Shown piece by piece: positions 33,055 through 43,370 of a stretch of 64,000 nucleotides of DNA. The stretch lies in NCBI GenBank assembly GCA_037355855.1, contig CM074759.1, positions 7,254,001-7,318,000 of the forward strand. The letters run 5' to 3'. The notes under the pieces were generated by a model. The model did not search any database and was not told the DNA's origin. It was given only the letters and a program-made list of their open reading frames with translations. This DNA is from Pseudo-nitzschia pungens (Eukaryota; Bacillariophyta; Bacillariophyceae; Bacillariales; Bacillariaceae). The translations under genes were made by a program, and so were the position numbers. Within the stretch, counting starts at the first letter, position 1, and each line of letters starts with the position of its first letter.

Positions 33055-35021
33055 ATGGCCCCCATGGATACCTTTAATGAGATCAACGATCTTCCCTCCG
33101 AGTGCAGAGCTGCGGTCGACGAAATGAAACTTGGGATGGAGATGTTTGAGAAACACGATCGCGATGCCAGTGGTGAGTACCTAGTATGCAGTAGCTGCTG
33201 GTGACCAGCGCGAATAATTTCCATTCTATTTCATCTGATTCCTACGCGATGCGTTGCGTTGCGTTGCATTCTGTTGTCTCGAGCCCTCTTGCGAATGTTC
33301 GCAGGGGACTGGACAGAAACCGGCATGCCGCTTTGTGGCGGGATTGGTTTTGGAACCAAATTATGTTCGCCTCGACTCGCACCGCCATGACATGGAATGG
33401 TGTGGTGTGGTATGGATTGTTGTCTAATGGTTTTTTCTTTCTTTCTTTTCATCCATGGACCTTCTCAGGCAAACTCGACCGCGGAGAGGTCCGCGAAGCC
33501 CTCGGAGAGATCTTTGACCGAGACGACGACGAAATCGAAATGGAACACGTGGAGAAGGTCATCGACGAGTTCGACAAGGACGGCGACGGACAAATCGGTG
33601 AGCAAAACTCGGTAGAACAGAGCATGCCATAGTACAAGAGTGTGGACGTGGGCCCCCCTCTTCCTTCCTTGCCTCGAGAGTTGTCTCTCTGCCTGTCTGC
33701 CAAGTGGTGCCGTTGACGGTCGTCTCACAAATCGCGATTCATTGTTTGCTTTGCTTTGTATTATATGGCTTTAATCTGCTTTGTTTCTGTGCGTCTCGTG
33801 CCCCGTGTCGTACAGATCTCTGGGAGTTCAAGACCATGTTGAAATACCTCCAGCAGGGAACTGACATGGGGCGATCGGTACGCAACACAGTGGCATGTTG
33901 AGCATGGCGCCACGACAATGGCGCTCTATTCCGAGAAATGCATGCATTCACGACACGCAGTTCGAGGTTGGTTGCCGACAAAGTCACTCACTCATTCACT
34001 CACTCGTTTCCTTTCTACTTTGTTCTGTCCTGTTCTATTCTGTTCTGATCTTGTGTCTGTCCAGGTGGTCATGGAGGACATAATGCTGCAACTCGACGTA
34101 GTGCCCTCCGAGCAGTTCCTCCACGGCATCACGGAAGAGGACAGCGACGAAGACTTCTGCGCAGAGGCGGAACGAGAATCGCGGGCAATGTCAACTGCCA
34201 AGAGAATCACCCGCGCCTCCTCCAGGGCCTCGGAAGGACGCCGCATGTCCGTGATGATCAATAACGCCGTGCGCAAATCCAAAAGGGACAGCACCGCCAT
34301 GCTCACAGACATTTCCACCAAGATCTATCCGGTTCGGGACATTCTCTGCGTCCAGGACGAAGCGGCGACTTCCGTCGTGAACCTCGACAAGATCATGCAC
34401 GAAAGCTCCATCGAGTTCAACGAGGGAGTCGACGGGATGGACCAGGATTTCGAGTCGCACTTTCCGCCCTCGGCGATGCGCTGCCTGGCACTGGTCTCCC
34501 ACAACGAGATGAAGACGACCATGCGGGAGTTTGTCACGGCCAACAGGAACCTCCTGAAAAAGTTCCGCCTCACCGGCACCAACAGCACCATGACCATGCT
34601 CAAGGAGGTCTTCCAAGACGAACCCCCGGGAACCGTTCTCTTCGGACCCGCCTGTGCCTCGGGTCCCCTCGGAGGGGACGCCGAGTTGGTCTCGCTCATG
34701 GTCAGCGGCCGCATCGGCGGCATTCTCTTCTTCCAGGACCCCATGAACGCCCACCCCCATCGGGCCGACATTGACTGCCTGGTAAGACAGGCGTTGGTCC
34801 ACAACACCATGATGGCTGAGACGCCCACCAGCGCCCTCATGCTGACCCACTGCCTCCGACAGGCCCTTGCCGAGGGCAAGCCGGAGATGATTCCGTCTTT
34901 TTTCTTCTCGCTGCAGTGCCCCTCCGTGGCAGCCTACAAGGCGCAGCAAAAGCAGGTCGTCGACCAGCAAAAGGCTGAGGCCCGCATTTCGCTGGCCGTG
35001 AGACCGCGCGGTGTCTTGTAA
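33055..35021 (+). CDS. EF-hand / methylglyoxal synthase fusion protein (4 exons)
   Basis: Exons 33055-33172, 33469-33597, 33816-33877 and 34065-35021 join in frame (introns 296, 218 and 187 nt, all GT-AG) to give 421 residues. The start ATG has the context CAAAATGG. Residues 35-46 (DRDASGKLDRGE) and 75-86 (DKDGDGQIDLWE) are two canonical EF-hand loops with all calcium ligands. Residues about 115-230 form a Ser/Arg-rich then acidic linker. Residues about 235-370 match methylglyoxal synthase, which turns dihydroxyacetone phosphate into methylglyoxal plus phosphate. Equivalents of the bacterial catalytic or phosphate-binding residues are H249, K253, T273, T275, D308 in GPLGGD, D328, H335 and D338; the usual HD pair is HN. 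No targeting signal is seen, so cytosolic location is inferred. The fusion suggests calcium control of a glycolytic bypass (inference). Confidence 0.88.
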
Positions 35022-35209
35022 TGGACAATATACAGCATCGCGATGGGATCGGATCAGATCGGATCGGATTGGATCGGTACAAATGGCTCATTCGTCGATT
35101 CGTACCCGGTTGTTCCTCCACAACGTTACGAACCTTCTCCGTTTCGTTTCAATTCATTCCAATTTATTTCATTACATTACAATCCAATGGGTGCGTTGAG
35201 CAACAATTT

Positions 35210-35697
35210 GCGAAGCACTTGTACGGGTGCTTCTCATACTGGAATTCGCTCGCATCTCAGAAACCATTTGCACTGCCACCCGATACCAAATCAAGCTCCA
35301 AACTAGAAGCAATTGCGATCCATTCTGCGTGTCTGTTTGTCACGGCAAAAAAATGCAAACCATTGGAAAGCAAGCAAGATTTGGTATCGCATCGTTGCTC
35401 TAGTTATAGAAGTACCTGTACATGTACTGAGAAATGAAACTTTTACTGAAGTATTATAATATTATTTAATATAAAAATATCATTGTATTATTGTTTGCTT
35501 TGTTAATGCTCCTTAACCCATATTCATACTATAACTATTATACTATTATTGTGATCGATCATGTTAGCTTGCATCCGTCATCCTTTTCTATTCGATGACA
35601 GGGTTAGTTCCGACAATGCTCGAGCGGGTGGCAGTGCAAATGGTTTCTGAGATGCGAGCGAATTCCAGTATGAGAAGCACCCGTACAAGTGCTTCGC
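35210..35697. repeat. Perfect 73-bp inverted repeat between convergent genes
   Basis: Arms 35210-35282 and 35625-35697 are exact reverse complements (starting GCGAAGCACTTGTACGGG) around a 342-base AT-rich centre. It lies between the stop of the plus-strand gene (35021) and the stop of the minus-strand gene (35850). It could be a small MITE, a hairpin RNA source or a 3'-end structure. Confidence 0.85.
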
Positions 35698-35849
35698 TGC
35701 CAAGGCTCGGTGCTTCCCACCATTCCGCCACGGAGGGCAATCTATCTTCCGGACCGATACCTACGGTACACGTTTTCTGCGGTGATCACGCGACACCGCT
35801 ATAAGTATTGTTGCGGTTGCGATGATTGTACAATCGATTTGTCTCGCTC

Positions 35850-37454
35850 TCACGATGATCCTGGTACCACTGTATAGACCTCCTCGAGGTACCTACAAAT
35901 GTCCTCGGACTCGAAGAGCTCGATCCCGGTGTTGGGATCGACCAGGTACGGGACCTGGAAGCGTCCGGTCCGGGCCACCAGCTCGTCGCGGTTTCGCGAT
36001 CCCCTCGAACACGACACCAGCGTGTGGGGCAGGCACAGCTCGCCGAGGAGGACCCGTGCGCAACGGACAAAGGGCGAGGACTCGTACCCCCACAATTGCA
36101 GTGGCAGCATTTGTTCGTTGTCGGGTCGGGCGTTGACCCTCTTGCGGCTGCCCGGCATGCCCGTCACCAGGGCGGCCAGCGCCGACGTGACCACCGAGAA
36201 GCTCTCAAAGGTGATGGGCCAGAGGGCCTTGCGGTCGAAACCGGAGGGGTCGATCGGCCCGTAATGGCGCAGGAGGTATTCGATCTGATCGCCCGATTCG
36301 AAAAGTCCTTCGCCCGTGTTGGGATCGTACAGGTACGGGACCTATCACGCGGTGCAAGGGTTTCGTACCATGCATCGGCGGTGACCGGTAACCGCAGCAT
36401 TGTTTTCGACAAAAGGAGCAGAGCGAGAAACGACGGGGCGGGGTGAGAACGGGCGAAAAGCACCAAAACACAAGGGGACGAACAAAAGAAACGAGCGATC
36501 AAACAAACAACGGATTCATTCGCCATGCATTCTCCCGGATCGATTGCTTTCGCTGCTGCGGCTGCCAATGGAATGACACGGAATGACACGGAATGAAAGG
36601 GATCAAAACGGAATCGATGGATGCCACGTACGTGCGCAAGAACGTACCGTCCTCCTACCGGTGGCCGCAAAGAGCTCGTCGGAAAACCCACCCTGTCTCG
36701 CACCCGGGCACGGTCGGTATTCCACTGTCAAATCAAGGAGATTGATGAATTCCCGGACACGCTTGCAGTACGGGCTCGCATCGTACTCGTAGAGCACCAG
36801 TGGTTGCGCAGGTGGCTTGGGGAATTCCACCGAGGTCCCATCGCGGATCCAGAACGGTCCGAGCTCGAGGCGGTACCGATCGTTGTCGCTTATGTTGCCC
36901 ACCAACCCAACACCCTCGATCCTCCAGCCGAGGCAAAAGGCTCCCACCCCCAGTCTCAGGACAAACGCCAGAGCATTTCGGGTCAGCCGATTGGTGTCGG
37001 CATTTTCGGCAAGTGCCAGCGGCTTTGGCTCGGGCGCCGAAAATCCCTCAGGTGCCGACACCCTGGGAGGAGAGCGGTTATTGAGGTTGGAGAACGAGCG
37101 GGGATCGTTGCTCCGCTCGGAGAAAAGGATCGTGATGCAGCGGTTGTTGTTGTTGTTGTTGATGTTTATGTTGTTGTTGATGTTGATGTTGATGTTGTTG
37201 ACATTGACGTTGTTGTCGTTGCGTTGTGGACGGAGCGTACGATGAAACGGTGCTCCTCTTCTCGTTGTTGTTCCCGTCGAAAATGCGTCGGCGCTTTGGG
37301 TGTGAATGCCGTGATTTGAATGGCCACCCCCGAGGAGAATGCATGCGCCAAACAAAAACAGGAGCCGAACCGAATTTTGTCGTCCTCTCTTCGGTGGTGG
37401 TAATTGTGATCGTGATTGAGATTGCGAATGTGAATGTGATTGTACTTGTTCCAT
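35850..37454 (-). CDS. Plastid-type protein with two GST-N/thioredoxin-like domains (2 exons)
   Basis: Exon 1 37454-36648, intron 36647-36342 (donor GTACGT, acceptor GATAG), exon 2 36341-35850; the phase-0 join gives 432 residues. A hydrophobic core LLFLFGACILLGG (31-43) followed by SADAFS (54-59) resembles a signal peptide plus the A-x-A-F site of complex plastid presequences. An Asn-rich run (80-104) follows. Domain 1 (about 219-300) has YDASPYCKRVREF and VPYLYDPNTGEGLFESGDQI across the splice. Domain 2 (about 348-430) has YESSPFVRCARVL and VPYLVDPNTGIELFESEDI. The pairing resembles plant plastid proteins with tandem GST N-terminal domains; their exact role is not settled. Domain 1 keeps one Cys in an SPYC motif; domain 2 has none there, so classical redox chemistry is doubtful. 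Confidence 0.85.
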
Positions 37455-37455
37455 T

Positions 37456-37472
37456 GCGTTGCTGCTCCTGCT

Positions 37473-37521
<49 letters not shown>

Positions 37522-37555
37522 GTGGTGGTGGTGGTGGTGGTGGTGGTGGTAGTGG
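37456..37555. repeat. Microsatellite (TGCTGT)n then (GGT)n
   Basis: Imperfect CTGTTG repeats followed by about ten GGT triplets, immediately upstream of the minus-strand gene's start codon. Confidence 0.9.
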
Positions 37556-38112
37556 ATTCGTCTTATGCCTTCAGCGAGTGAACTGGGATAAGTTAGTGAG
37601 AATTGGGATTTGGGGTACTAGGTACGTATTTTGTATCGGGTAAGTCTTAGGAGTACAATACGTGCCGTTATCCTCAGTTGTGACAACTGACAGTCATCGC
37701 AAGGGAATTTTTGAGAAACTTTTTTTTTCTTTTTTAAGGCAGACCATAGACAAAAAAAAAACCGAAAATAGTAACGGATTCTCATTGGTTAATATTTCGA
37801 AACCTTTAACCCTAGTCTCAAAACATTTTCGCTGAAAAAAATTCTCAGCGAAAATGAAATTCATTTTCGCTGAGAATTGATTCTCAGCTAAAAACAAAAA
37901 CAATTTTCGAACATTATGATTGGTCAGACGTTTTTCAATGCATGCATATGAACTTACAGTACATATCGTATGAACGAACCAAATTTGTTTACTTTTTACG
38001 TTCAGTTTTTCAAAACTATAATATCATATGAACTTACAGTACATATCATATGAACGATCCAAATTTGTTTACTACTACTTTTTAGTAAAAACAATTAAGA
38101 GTAGGTATAGGG

Positions 38113-38210
38113 TGCAAAATGTACGTATGCTCTCTACTGTCGATATAATCGCATGTATTTAGTAAAGAGTGAGGTATTTATTCACTATCTATTCGGGATT
38201 CATCCTCACA
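38113..38210 (-). repeat. 3' LTR of copia element
   Basis: 98 bp. It contains the pol stop codon (38178-38180). Preceded on the coding strand by the purine tract GTGAGGGGTGG. Confidence 0.93.
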
Positions 38211-41200
38211 CCACCCCTCACTTACAGGATCGATACTCTGATTATATTCGTGACTCGAAAAAGAGGAGTTTTGAAGAAGGTCAATTAGAGGATCGAGATT
38301 GTAAGTGGAGCAGTCTATGTTGTGGACTTTGGGGGTGTGTGGTTGGGTTGCTCTGTTTGTGTTGTCGACTTTTTCTGTGTTGGGTATATTATGGTGTCTG
38401 TATTGTGGTGGTAAACGTCCCATAAATATATCCGTATGTTCGTAGAATTTAGTTCGACCAGTGGGTTTGCTCAGGGTGTCGCTGTAATTCTCATCAGATC
38501 TAGTTTCAACAAATTCGATGAATTCATCATCTGTCCATTGGAGGATAACAAAGTGTTTCATTTCAACGTGCCGTGTGCGGCGAGTGGGTTGATGGGCATT
38601 GGCCATTCTGACGCCTCCATGGTTGTCAGCTATGATCGGTGTTGCTGTTGGTTGGGGAATCAGTAGTTCATCGAGGATCCAACGTAGGTATAGCGCTGCT
38701 TTTCCAGCGTCTGCCATGTTACAAAATTCGGCTTCCGTAGAGCTCTGGGCGATTGTAGGTTGAAGGCGTGTTCTGTAGTAGACCGCTGCTCCAGCTAGGA
38801 GGATAACAATGCCGCCCATAGATCTGCGTTGAAGTCGGTCTGATGCCCATGTTGTATCGCATGCACCGAGGAGTTGTAGTGGGTTACTGTTTGTGCGGAA
38901 TTTGGCAAGAGAGCGATGTGGTGAGATTGGTTTTGGTGGTTCCATATAGGGTAGGTCATCTCTAGGTGTTGGGCGCCAGTAGGTGAGACCATAGTGTTTG
39001 GTGGCTAGGAGGTATGCGTAGACCTGCTTTACTGCTTCATAGTGGATTTTAGCTGGTTGATGGGAGTGTTGACTGAGTGTAATGACGGCGATAGATATGT
39101 CGACTCGACAGATTGTGAGGGCATAGATGAGTTCGCCTATACATTGTCGGTAGCTGAATCCCATAGCTTGTTCCAGTTTCAGGCTGTCCTTGGGGTTTGT
39201 TGGGCCTTGCGTTGTTTGGAGTTCTTTTTGGTAGGTTGGGTCTTCCCGCATAGGGGTTGGAGGCTTTCGTGTGTTCAATGTTTGCCATCCATGGTGGTCC
39301 ACTATTTTCTCGATGTAAGTTTGGCAATGGAGATGGTTGAAATGGCGTGTTTGGTCAACATGTACGCCGTTGAATTTCCTAATCGTTCCCAAAATATTGA
39401 GTGGATTGGTCATTCGGCGTTGGATTTGATCTCGTATTTCATCACAGACTTTTTCATCTTTGTTGGCAATGAGGAAGTCGTCGACTTGACGTAGTATCAG
39501 TGTGAGGTTGCCGTCTGCATCGTGTTTATAATAGAGGCAAGGTTCGTGAGTAGTAGGTTTAAATCCCATTTCCGTAACAAGCAGTTTTGAAATATACTTA
39601 TCCCAAAGGCGGGGGGATTCAGGGTGTCCCTGGAGGGCTTTATTGATTGGGATTACATATCCTGCTGGGATAGGGGGTCGGCCGAGACATTCAGTCCACC
39701 ATTGTTGGAAGGGGGCGTCGACTTTCATGTAGAATGGACTCTTGGGTGCTGGCGCTTCAGCAAAGGCGTTGCCTACGTCGTATCCGACGCATTTTAGGTT
39801 GAGGGCCGCAGATATGGCCCATGTAAGTCGATGCACTGGTTGTTCCACACAGGCTGCGTAAGTCTCTGCAAGTGTGACAGCTTTACCATATCGTTTGCCG
39901 CCATTACACGTGCCCCGAGACTTCTGGATGGATTTGCCGGTGAGGGGATCTTCTTTGTATAGGTATGTCCAGACCCAGGGTAGGATTGTCATTCCAGGTG
40001 TAGGTTCGACGGGATCACTAAACATACCGACCTTATGGTAGCGGTTGAGTTGCTTCCATTCTGAGTTTAGGAATCCACTCCATTCTGGCGTGCCTTGGAG
40101 TGTGCGTCGGGTGAGTTTCGATATTGACACCTGAAGGTTGGTTGTGGTCGGGGAGTCAATGGAATGAGGCCATTGAGTTTTGTCCGGCCACAGGTCTTGG
40201 TTGTTGTTAATGTTGTGGAGGTGATGGGCTATGACATTTAACTGATCTGCTTGCATTGTAGGGATACCTTCTCCGTTGAGTGCGAAGCCTGTAAGGGTAC
40301 CGAAGGTGAATTTGATGGTGCGTTTGCGTTGTTTTCTGGCATTTTCGATTATGTCCACTATATCGCGAGGGGTGTTTACAGGGGTATTATCCACTGTGGT
40401 GACAATGGTTCCACCAGTTGCGGATGCGCGTATGGGCCGTTGTGCCTATCTGGAGGTTCACCAGTTCTACGGAGTTAGAGAGATCAGGGTGACTCTTGAC
40501 GATGAATCCCATCGTTGGGTGGAATCCAGTTGTGGTTGCAAGTGGGAGAGTGTATGAGATCTCTGACATGAACATGTTGGTGGAGATGTCCAAGGTTTCG
40601 AGGTCTGGGAGGATGGTTGAGATGTCAGGGCGTTCGAATTTGGTTCGGTGGATATGGGAAGTTTGTCGGAGTTGAGCGGATACACGTGCTGCCGCCGCTG
40701 CCGTGTATGGGCGTGGTGACGTTTGGATGATTTCTTCGATAATATTGGTTGCGTTGCATGGTTCGATATCCTTGACGTTGCAGTTCTCAACTTTACCTGT
40801 CGTAGTGTGGTTTGCATGGTCATCCTCTGTGAAGACTGATAGTAGATGAGATGCCGCCGGTGAGCGATTGTTGGGCGTCTCACCATATTGGAGTTCATCT
40901 TTGGAGTCATGGCGTGCTGTCTTCTCCGTGCGTGTATGGACATCGAAGTATCGTTGTCTGTGGTGCCGGCGTACCCCAAGAAGATGCCATCATTTGTCCA
41001 GGGGTTAGTTGTTGTTGGTCGGGTCCCTGGCTTTTTCGCAGTGATTCGAGAGCCAAATGTAATGAGGTTATCCATCAATGGGATCCGGCCTGTGTATGCT
41101 TGCATGGGGGTCATGTCGATGGCGCTGTGGTACGTTCGGTTGTACAGCCACGTTGCGTGTAGGAGGGCATCTGTCCAATATTCCGAGCCAAGTCCTGCTG

Positions 41201-43367
41201 AGTAAAGAAGGCATCTGATGCGTTCTTTAATGGTTCGGTGGGGGCGTTCTGCCATTCCATTTTGCGAGGAGGCATCCGTAGCTGTGTGGGTGGTATCGTA
41301 TCCATGTTTGCTGGCGGTGCATCGAAATTGATAGGAGTTGGAGAGTTCTCCTCCACCATCAGTCATGATAGTACACGGGAGGTGATCCGCGGAAATGTCC
41401 ATCAGGTAGGAGCGGTCTGTTTCGTGGAGATTGTAGTGGCAGTCGCGGATCGTGTTGGCCGCTATGCGGGATTTTGCGAGGTACCCATCTTTGGAGGTGG
41501 TGATAATTGCCTTGCTTGGATCAGTTTGGCGGATCCCATGTTTGTGTAGGAATTTCTCAATGATTTCGATTGGTGGTGCTTTGGATTTAATCGGGAATGT
41601 CCAGAGGGCGCGTGTGGCGGCGTCGATAATGGTGAGGAAGCCGATGTATCCCTGACGACTCTTCTTGAGGGTAGCTTTCGGTTTGGCATTTTGATGTAGC
41701 ACTTCCTGAAGGTTGGTGGGGCCGCTGACAAAGGATAAGTCCATATGGAAGGATTGGGCGGGGATGAAGTTCTCCTTTTTATTGGGGTTTGTTTTTCCTT
41801 TGTATTTAGTCATTTTGGCTTTCTCGCAGAATGGGCATTTGAAGAACGGGACACGAGAAGGGAGTGAGGGTATACCTTCTACGACCTGTTGGGTTTTGTA
41901 AAGGGTAGAGGGAGATACGTGTCCATAGCGCTGATGCCACAGTTCGAGGTTCTTAAGGGCTTTGGAGAGACCGCTAGTCCACGTTTTGGTTTGTGATTTG
42001 TCGGTACTTACTATCTTGGTGGGTGTCAGGGAGTTGACAGTAGTGGCAACTGCATTGATTCGAGTGGTGTTAACGTGTTTGGCAATGTGTTTGTTTTCTG
42101 TATCACCATGATTGGAGGTGTCGATAAGGACTTTGTTGGGGGTGTACCATTCGCCATTTGCTGTTCGTGCTGTTGTAATGGATTCAATAATATTATTATG
42201 TTCATCTGTAAAGCTGACAGCGCCGGTACCACTGATGGTTCCATTCTGTGTAAACGCGTAGTGGGACTGTTGGTGTTGGTAGTGGTCAGGGGAGAGTACG
42301 GTTCCACTTGAGTCTGGAGTGTAGATAGTGCGCCAACGCATGATTGTACCTTGGTCAGAGATAATTTTAATAAGCCCTTCACCCAGAGCGAGGAGGGTTG
42401 TGGGATTGTTTTCGTTATGAGAGAATACTCCAACCTGTTCTGGTATTTTATATGGGGTGTACTTGTGGAGTATGTGTCGATCATTGGTAGCGGAGATGTT
42501 GGCGCCGGTATCCGCTTGAAGTGGGAATGTTTTTAACTTCATTTTTCGTGTATTAGAGGTTGTGGTTGGCGTGTCGGAGTCGTGTCCGTCTGGATGGTTG
42601 GTGGAGTGTGATGGCGTGGGTGGAAGTGCGAGCACTAATTTCTGTTTATTTCCTCTGTATTTGCGTCGAGTGATGTGATTAGTCATACGGATTGTTGGGG
42701 TGGGGCTATATTCTGCGAGAGTGTCCTGGGTGTAGTGGAATGGCGTTAATTGGGTCTTAACGGTTTCTGTCGGGACCGTGGTGGGATTTTCGGGTTCATT
42801 TATCTTCGGCGCCGTATGCGTAAATTGCGTCATTGTTTCAATTTTGGGCGTGGGACTGAGGGGTTTGGTGAGTGTGGGAGAGGGGTTTGGATGCATAGAT
42901 GTATTCGTGTACGGATTTGTTGTATGGGTACATGTATTCGTGGAGTGATGTGTTTTATGTATACGTTTTGTGGGTGTTGTGGGGTCACATAGGTTTTGAG
43001 GTGAAGGTTGTAGTTTGGTTGGTGGTTGGGTTGTAGTGGGGGAGGCTGTGGTAGGTTCATTATTTCGTATAGTTTTCAAGTTCCGCTGTTTGTTGTTGTG
43101 GTTATCACCATGATGGGGAGTAGAGTATAACTCAAGGTCAGGGTGATCTGGGCGTCCGCCGTTGATGAAGTTCGTGTATTGGATGTGGGGGTCCAGTAGT
43201 TTTGGTTTTGGCCGAGCCGCGTGGGAGACTCGGCATGGATCCTATTCGTCGTGGTCTGGATCCATGGCGTGGACATATATCTCACGGTGTGCTTCGTGGT
43301 CGGCTTCACTGATTGGGATGTGTTTGATATTTGTATCAACTAATTTCACGACGTTTTTGAGGTTCAT
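38178..43367 (-). pseudogene. Copia Pol (PR-IN-RT-RNase H) with one stop and two frameshifts
   Basis: Starts at ATG 43367, six bases after the gag UGA and in the same frame. UAG at 43252-43254. Protease: LQADTGANISATND. Integrase: the pre-integrase HQRYGHVSPSTLY...CPFCEKAK and D-D-E in TIIDAATRA, IMTDGGGEL and NGMAERPHRT. The frame shifts near 40950 (into YFDVHTRTEKT) and again between 40396 and 40460, giving the long RT/RNase H frame 40394-38178. RT has NAFAEAPAP and the catalytic RQVDDFLIA; RNase H has DTTWASD, SSTEAEF and ADNHGGV-like motifs. The last ten residues and the stop are encoded by the 3' LTR. Sequencing error at the indels cannot be excluded. Confidence 0.88.
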
Positions 43368-43370
43368 GGT

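Noticed and set aside
34191..34970. 259-codon minus-strand ORF opposite the methylglyoxal synthase exon
   Set aside because: Shadow of a GC-rich exon; the plus frame has domains, splice sites and conserved residues.
38436..41549. Numerous plus-strand ORFs opposite the copia element
   Set aside because: Antisense shadows of pol; no motif of their own.
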